From Brachycybe producta (Eukaryota > Arthropoda > Diplopoda > Playtdesmida > Andrognathidae): a stretch of 64,000 nt of DNA. This document shows, piece by piece, positions 58,641 through 64,000 of the stretch (position 1 is its first letter; each line of letters opens with the position of its first letter). Both the position numbers and the translations under genes were made by a program. Below the pieces are notes generated by a model. The model ran no database searches, was not told where the DNA came from, and worked only from the letters and a program-made list of their open reading frames with translations. The DNA is taken from positions 6,343,413-6,407,412 of the forward strand of contig JAUPFP010000004.1 of NCBI GenBank assembly GCA_036925085.1. Direction: 5' to 3'.

Positions 58641-59922
58641 CTCAATGACTCACAACGTTGTACTCTAATATGGTGATGAGCTAGCTACCAGTAATTATCT
58701 TGTTCGGTAGCCGATGCTCGACTAGGTTTGCACTGATGCGACTTCAGGTGAGACACTCGAGTCACTCCTTAAGTCAGGGTAGGAATCAATGCTCCACACT
58801 GTTTTCGCCCTTATACAATTTGAAAACTCTTTCATAAATTGCTTCAAAAAGGCATTTTACCTGTTTTACTGCACCATAAACTAAAGCCTTTCTCAAAAGG
58901 GTGTTTTAAGGCTTTGTGTTTCATATAAAAACTATTTTTGACCTAATCTTTCATGTCTAACTTTTCTTGTAATGAGTCCTTTTGCTTTAATTTTATTAAC
59001 TAGAGTGACAGTAACGTGGAGAGAATTATGTTTTTCATTAATTTGTTGTAGACCTAATTGTTTTGTTTATAATTAATAACAAACAGTGTGAGTTTTTTTA
59101 GAACGCTTACACTGTTTAATTTGAAGATGTTTTAAGCTCCTTGTACTCTTTTTACATATATTTTTTAATAATATTTGAGAGCCTCTTATTCTTTTCTAGT
59201 TAGGTTAATCCTTTTAATTCTTTAATTTTAGTACAACAGATGTTATGCTTTTTTTTTTGCTTCATCGTTTCTTTAGTATTTTGATACTTTTTCTTGTTTT
59301 TAAGTGTTTAAGTGTTGCAGTTCATGCTTTGAATTAAAAAAAAAAAGATTAACATGAGAGAAAATCAATTTTAATTTCAAAATAACTATATGAATAATTG
59401 AATAGAAAATCATTATTAATTAATTTGCGCAAGTATTTTTTTTACTTTATTTTCTATAGTACATGTAAATATGTTGCCATCAAATTGAAACATTAGTAAT
59501 GTTGTGAAATCTTTAGTTAATTATAAAACTATTAATTCGTTAGTAAATCTGCGCATTAACTACAAATTGTCGGCAGATTGCAGAATACCTTTATCAACAT
59601 GCCAGTCTAAATAATAGATTGGCAACATTTTGTATTTTTTTATTATTATTAATTTACTCATTTTAAACATGTTTTTTTTTCATATGAATAAAAATGAGCA
59701 AAACCTTTTTTACTCCAGAATTTTTTAGTATTAGTGACAAGTTTGATGAATAAAACAAATTCTAATTGCATTATGCATGCTAGTGCTCTGAGATAGAACT
59801 TACTTATAAAAAAATTAAGTGTAATTTTTAAGGTGTTTTGAAAGTAATGGTGTCGTGACAAGTTACATTTAATAGTAAGTATAGTTACTTTTGAAAGCAA
59901 TTGTTCTAACACTGTCTTGTCT
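58641..59922. other. AT-rich DNA, nothing recognised
   Basis: TCGCCCTTATACAA recurs at about 58806, similar to the right flank of 57589-57914. Otherwise there is no supported feature. Confidence 0.4.
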
Positions 59923-60378
59923 AGGGCGCATGAAATCCTTTGCAACGGCCTAGTCATTGTCTAGAATTTTAACCTATCTGCAGCAGTGTTTTGAAGTTGA
60001 TGATTTTACAAATTGACTTGTATGACTTTGCAGAATGCCTGATTATTTCATTTTGCCAGTGCGACCAATACAAGAGGGCACGTGAAACCCTTGCTACGGC
60101 CTAGTCATTGTCTGGAATTTTAACCATTGTGCAGCAGTGTTTTACGGTTGATGATTTTTCAAATTGACTGGTCTTGCTTTGCGAAATGCCTGATTTTTTT
60201 TCATTTTGCCAGTGCGACCAATACAACAGGGCACATGAAACCCTTGCTACGGCCTAGTCATTGTCTAGAATTTTAACCAATGTGCAGCAGTGTTTTGAAG
60301 TTGATGATTGTACAAATTGACTGGTCTGACTTTGCAGAATGCCTGATTTTTTAATTTTGCCAGTGCGACCAATATATA
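59923..60378 (+). repeat. 152-bp tandem repeat, three copies
   Basis: Units start at 59923, 60075 and 60228 with AGGGCRYRTGAAAYCC and continue through CGGCCTAGTCATTGTCT, GCAGCAGTGTTTT, AAATTGACT and TTTTGCCAGTGCGACCAATA. Spacing is 152 and 153 bp, and units differ at roughly one base in ten. The array ends in a short TATATA run. No unit has an open frame through it. It is a small satellite-like array with a nucleosome-scale period. Confidence 0.92.
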
Positions 60379-61239
60379 TATGCTTGAATTATTTTGAATG
60401 TTAAGATATTTTTGCATCACTTGCATAAAGCATTTAGATTATATGTAATACTCAAACAAAAACTAAATTGCTTTTAAATAACTTTAGTCACATACGTGTA
60501 ATCTTCCTTTTTTAAAAAAAAAAAACAAGAAAAAAAAAACAAAATTGCTACCTATGCCTAGCATAGAATTTACAAAGGATTTTACTCATGACTCAAGAGA
60601 ATATTTTTAGGATCTTCTGTGGGATTCCATTTTTTCTGGTATATAAACGCTTATTTATTACTGATGACCAACTTAATACTCAAACGAGCCGCATTCCAGC
60701 AACGACAAAGATTACTGAGAACGTTTTTGATATTTTTTGTTGTTGTTGTTTGCTGTATTTTTTACTGAGCTCTTAAACTTTTTTTTTACAGTGTCAAGTT
60801 TCATTTGACTTCTGTTGCTTTTTTTACATAATTTTTTTTTTTTGAAAAAAAAAAAAGAGCCGCGTTTAGGAAACTTATACTGTGTAATATGACTTATCAA
60901 TGCGCAATGCTAAAAATACAAATAACATTTGTGGTATTTGATCCACTAAATTTCAGCTTTATCGAGTTCTATGAATTTGTGCATTACGGTAGAGTTATTT
61001 ATCATATAAAAACATACACATGGTGATACACTTTATATAGCCTGTTATATTTATACCTACAGAGTGAACACAAAAAATATTTTAAGCCAAGTTCTCACAT
61101 GCATAAAAAAAGCTAACTTAAAATGAAATTTGTTGTATCTCAATAATTTTATTCTATTTTTTTTGTCAGAAAGTAGACAGAAAAGAAAGCTGAACTGGTT
61201 TCAACTTTTTTTTACTTTGCCGAGCCGAATTACATTTTG
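60379..61239. other. AT-rich DNA, nothing recognised
   Basis: No supported feature. Short frames near 60588-60900 are low-complexity. Confidence 0.45.
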
Positions 61240-61557
61240 TCATCTAATACTAAGGTATCCTGCAGATGCACAATAGGTTATGTGACATGACTGGACTTCT
61301 GCCAGCCATTTCTGCTGATTTTGCTCGGCACCGCCACTCGCAACTCCAGTCTTTTGTGGCATGCCTGGACCTTCGTTTGGAGAGATCCAGGCAGTTCCTT
61401 TGTCTTGACTTTTCACTCCTCGTGGTCGAAATTCGTATTTAAAGAGAAAGTGAGAATCACTTGATCCTCCGAAAGTAGAAATAACTGAGACAACACCAGT
61501 TATGATACAGTAAATGTAACACTTGGTACATAAACCGACTTTACAAACTGTGATCAA
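61240..61557 (-). CDS. Unrecognised protein-like open frame
   Basis: The 105-codon minus frame contains a stretch with balanced composition (KYEFRPRGVKSQDKGTAW, ISPNEGPGMPQKTGVASGG, EQNQQKWLAEVQ) that stands out from the AT-driven frames around it. The start is hydrophobic and Cys-rich. A CTCAG acceptor-like site lies near 61500 on the minus strand. I do not recognise the family. It may be an exon of a minus-strand gene, a processed-gene remnant or a transposon fragment. Confidence 0.25.
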   Translation of the reverse strand: MITVCKVGLCTKCYIYCIITGVVSVISTFGGSSDSHFLFKYEFRPRGVKSQDKGTAWISPNEGPGMPQKTGVASGGAEQNQQKWLAEVQSCHITYCASAGYLSIR

Positions 61558-61630
61558 ATCTGAATGATCATAATATTTAAGTAACTTTGAAACTTAAAGA
61601 TATTTCTCTCTGCAGAAATATTTTTTAAGT

Positions 61631-61900
61631 TCAAAAAGAACTTAAATATATACTTTTCCAACATACTGTAGTAACTGTACTTAAAACTTCCAGATTTTCC
61701 AACTGCCGGAGGTTACCTTGCATGCCAGTTTTATTCTTTTGGCCCTTGGGAGGGACCACTGTCAACCACAGGTTAAACTGACCAATACTTTTTGGGACAA
61801 TATTCTTGAAAATCATTTTGGGATATTTCTTGCGCACTGGTTTTTCTGATTTTTTGTTATTTCGATTTTTATTTTCTGATTTCTTTTTTTTTTCAAGCAT
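61631..61900 (-). CDS. Unrecognised protein-like open frame, Lys-rich start
   Basis: An 89-codon minus frame. A Lys/Asn-rich head (residues 1-27) precedes KYPKMIFKNIVPKSIGQF, NLWLTVVPPKGQKNKTGMQG and NLRQLENLEVLSTV. Composition is more protein-like than background, and it lies next to 61240-61557 on the same strand, so the two could derive from one unrecognised gene or element. No domain was identified. Confidence 0.2.
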   Translation of the reverse strand: MLEKKKKSENKNRNNKKSEKPVRKKYPKMIFKNIVPKSIGQFNLWLTVVPPKGQKNKTGMQGNLRQLENLEVLSTVTTVCWKSIYLSSF

Positions 61901-62078
61901 GTGGGACCTAATCCTTACACTTGTAAAATTTTATAGAAAATTAACGAACTGTAGCGTGAAATTCGCGTTTACATCGGGTCAATGAATAAATTCTCAAAAC
62001 TCTCAATCGTAATATTGTAATTCACATGAGACTAGAATTGGTTCAAACTATAAAGTAATGCAGTAGCAATATACTCGT

Positions 62079-62154
62079 AAGGTGGCTTTCTACATGTGCA
62101 TGTGCTTTGTGCAGACTTAACTACATTCTGCGCGTGTGCAATGGAGAGCCACCT
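62079..62154. repeat. 76-bp palindromic element
   Basis: AAGGTGGCTTTCTACATGTG at the left and GTGCAATGGAGAGCCACCT at the right are inverted near-copies around a short loop. It is a minimal MITE or hairpin immediately beside the open frame at 62153-62503. Confidence 0.5.
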
Positions 62155-62503
62155 AGCATTGATGTTGCATTGCGTAAAGGTCTCTGAACCAGCTCTTATG
62201 CAGTGGATTTGTTGACATCGTGGCTGCTATGGCTGCTATGTCAAAGAGTGTGGCAGAGTCTGGATAAACGCTTTGGCCGGGTTCAGTTCCGTAGGATGTA
62301 CATGTTGTATTTTGCGAGCTTGGAAATGAACTCAATGCAGTCAATGAGATCGATGCTGACAAATTGATATTTTGTAGTTCGATAATCGGATTATTCCAAA
62401 AGTCTATATAGGCCTGACTCAATGTTCTTTGATCGAAATTGTGATATTTTTTTGTACACGATACATCGGCATTTAGCATAAGGCCTACTATTTTTTTTAC
62501 CAA
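62153..62503 (-). CDS. Unrecognised protein-like open frame
   Basis: A 116-codon minus frame with a balanced, Ser/Thr-rich composition (LSQAYIDFWNNPIIELQNIN, LSASISLTALSSFPSSQNTT, ATLFDIAAIAATMSTN, WFRDLYAMQHQC). The stop lies just inside the palindrome at 62079-62154. No family is recognised and no promoter or splice site could be tied to it. Confidence 0.22.
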   Translation of the reverse strand: MVKKIVGLMLNADVSCTKKYHNFDQRTLSQAYIDFWNNPIIELQNINLSASISLTALSSFPSSQNTTCTSYGTEPGQSVYPDSATLFDIAAIAATMSTNPLHKSWFRDLYAMQHQC

Positions 62504-62965
62504 AATTACTGTTTAGGGTGCAATTTTAATTATACTTTTATGTCATGTATGGCGGTTTTAAAGGCGATAGGCCTATATCGCCTGTGTATATCACGCGATT
62601 TATTACGTTTTTTTTAAATGTTAATTTTATTATTGTATACTTGATAAAACCGGGGCAGACTGGCCTATAAAAAAATCGAACATTTTCTCGGTGGGCCGGT
62701 TTTTTTCTTTCTCATTGAGTGCAGATTTTATAACGAAACTCGATTAAAGTTTCATAAAAGAAAAATAGCGGAAAGTTGATTTTTTTTTAATGAAATAAAA
62801 AAAAAATTTGCTCGCTACGCTCGCTGTACGTTAGTGAAAAACAATCAAAGAAATTGACACGTTTCTTGTTAGTAAAAATTTCTTTTGGTTCTATTATCAG
62901 AACCAAATGAAATTTTTGATGGAATTCTAGTAATTTCTGTGCTTCCTTTAATCCTTGCCTTGTTT
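62504..62965. other. AT-rich DNA with a possible transposon end
   Basis: GGGGCAGACTGGCC at about 62652 and GGTGGGCCGG near 62690 resemble a DNA-transposon terminus. No partner was found. Confidence 0.3.
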
Positions 62966-63126
62966 CCATTGGGGTGAAATTTGAACTTTTTTTAAAAATT
63001 CCAACTAGTGGAAAATATAACAAACGTGGCCTTCGCCTATGACAGTGACTGGGCGGGGCCAACGAGTGTGACGAGTGTTCACCAGTTGAATTTTTTTAAA
63101 AAAAGTTTAAATTTTCACCCCATTGG
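62966..63126. mobile_element. Palindromic MITE family C, copy 2 (complete)
   Basis: The ends CCATTGGGGTGAAATTTGAA and TTTAAATTTTCACCCCATTGG are inverted copies. The arms continue through TTTTTTTAAAAATTCCAACT against AGTTGAATTTTTTTAAAAAA. The truncated relative is at 1918-2034. Confidence 0.75.
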
Positions 63127-63655
63127 AAAGAAGGCCTTACGGCCAGTAAATCATTTTTTTCGGGCCGTTTCTTTTTTCTTCTCGCAAATTCGCGCTAAAG
63201 TTCTACCACTAGCTCATCTGATTTAACTTTTTATATAATTTTGAATTCGTTTGTATTCATCCTGTATTCGTGGTGCAAATGCCAAGGTGTGTGTGTGAAT
63301 AAATTTACAAATTTCAACTGTATAAGATACATATAAAAATATATCTCTAAAAAAAGGACCTATTGAGAAATATCAGAAAAAAAAAACTAAGTCTAACTTC
63401 TTCATTTCTTCTGCTCTAATGCAGTTGAATGTTGTTTAAAAACGTTCACGACAATGTAAGCTTTTAGCATACATAGCCTGTGACTGAAATCATTTTTGTT
63501 CAAATAATGTATTTTGAACCAAAAAAAATGCTTCTATTTTTTTTTTCTGGCAAAAAAAAAAGAACAATTTTTTATATTTTATCTAGACATAGGCGGTTGA
63601 AAAATAAATTGAACTCATTTTTTTTCTCTTCTTTCTATCTTGTTTATATATATAG
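63127..63655 (+). other. Intron end upstream of the Dpr-like exon
   Basis: AT-rich intronic sequence ending in a pyrimidine-rich tract (TTTTTTTCTCTTCTTTCTAT, about 63618-63640) and the acceptor AG at 63654-63655. No other exon was recognised between the MITE and the acceptor. Confidence 0.6.
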
Positions 63656-63869
63656 GTATCATGGATTCGTCGCAAAGATTATCATATCCTCACGAATGCA
63701 CAATACACATACACGACTGATCAACGCTTCCAAGCCATACATCAGGATCGTACTGATGACTGGACCTTGCAAATCAAATATGTTCAAAAGAGAGATGCTG
63801 GAATCTATGAATGTCAAGTGACGTGGGAAAAGGGTGTTACAAGCTGGTTTGTAACACTCAACGTTGTAG
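63656..63869 (+). CDS. Exon of a Dpr-like immunoglobulin-domain protein (partial)
   Basis: This internal exon encodes 71 codons plus one base, the second half of a V-type Ig domain. Residues 1-12, VSWIRRKDYHIL, carry the core Trp of strand C. DDWTLQIKYVQKRDAGIYEC (34-53) is the Dpr signature, with the D-A-G-x-Y-x-C motif and the F-strand Cys at 53. FVTLNVV (65-71) is strand G. The partner Cys and signal peptide must lie in upstream exons. Dpr proteins are cell-surface Ig proteins that pair with DIP receptors in insect neurons to guide synaptic specificity, and they normally have two Ig domains. The acceptor (AG at 63654-63655) and donor (GTAAAG at 63870) are good, and the exon ends in phase 1, usual for Ig exons. 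There is no internal stop. Family placement is secure. The individual member, and Dpr versus a close DIP/lachesin relative, is not. Confidence 0.92.
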
Positions 63870-64000
63870 GTAAAGTCCTATATATGTTTTTTATTTTTTT
63901 TTTTTTTACCAGTAGCACTAAAAACAGTATCAGTGGAACCTTACCAAATAGTGAAATATCAAATATATTAGACTTTATGCTGTGGTCAACTAATACCCCT
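63870..64000 (+). other. Start of the following intron
   Basis: The donor GTAAAGTCC at 63870-63878 is followed by AT-rich, T-rich sequence to the window end. The second Ig domain would lie downstream, outside the window. Confidence 0.7.

Noticed and set aside
63480-63821. 113-codon plus frame overlapping the Dpr-like exon
   Set aside because: It is out of frame with the Ig coding sequence, and its start lies in the intron. It is a shadow frame.

Overview
The window reads as AT-rich, gene-poor DNA of an invertebrate animal, probably an arthropod. Only one exon can be assigned with confidence. At 63656-63869 (+), framed by a good splice acceptor and donor, lies the second half of a V-type immunoglobulin domain of the Dpr class (Dpr/DIP neuronal cell-surface recognition proteins). 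It lacks an ATG and is part of a multi-exon gene. Dpr-type genes usually have very long introns, so much of the upstream 63 kb is plausibly one intron, or intron plus upstream flank, of this gene. Arthropod affinity is inferred from the Dpr exon and from a short interstitial (TTAGG)n tract at 4331-4400, the ancestral arthropod telomere unit. Neither point fixes the species.

The rest is a dense layer of decayed and nested mobile elements. (i) Long-arm foldback or MITE families occur in several copies: family A (1-644, 10427-11014, 33400-33876), a TTAA-flanked family (22884-23465, 51513-52091), a family with CGCACC ends (28878-29127, 30080-30357, 31206-32171), a family with TTTTAGAAACTAG ends (43498-43702, 49843-49990 and a collapsed copy at 53702-53747), and a smaller family C (1918-2034, 62966-63126). 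(ii) Some non-autonomous DNA elements have readable target duplications: hAT-type with perfect 8-bp duplications (39372-39654, 47320-47698), hAT-type with eroded ones (54080-54542, 44753-45050), PIF/Harbinger-type with TTA (31374-32069, 53846-54069, probably 57589-57914), a Mutator-type element with a perfect 9-bp duplication (22237-22490), and a mariner-type fold-back with TA (24798-25346) that still holds the N-terminus of its transposase. (iii) Five LINE reverse-transcriptase scraps (8262-8767 -, 9941-10290 +, 17940-18410 +, 42955-43420 -, 58355-58515 +). (iv) A Ty3/gypsy integrase remnant (55987-56643 -) and an LTR-like piece (53080-53607 -).

Other repeats are a 16/32-bp satellite wrapped around the telomere-like tract (4083-4620), a three-copy 152-bp tandem array (59923-60378), an 18-bp GC-rich minisatellite (19336-19500), a 500-bp AAAAT/AAATT/AAATG tract (27325-27820) and many (TA)n, (CT)n, (GA)n, (AAT)n and poly-G runs. 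A few open frames (11628-11746 +, 43738-44187 -, and three minus-strand frames within 61240-62503) look slightly more protein-like than background, but I do not recognise them. No tRNA, rRNA, CRISPR array, operon or bacterial-type signal was seen.

No gene network can be read from this window beyond the Dpr-like exon. The most interesting non-coding signals are the Mutator-type MITE that carries repeated AGGTCA/TGACCT palindromes, the filled-site/empty-site pair for the mariner-type insertion, the Harbinger-in-foldback nesting, and a compact near-perfect hairpin at 35502-35576.
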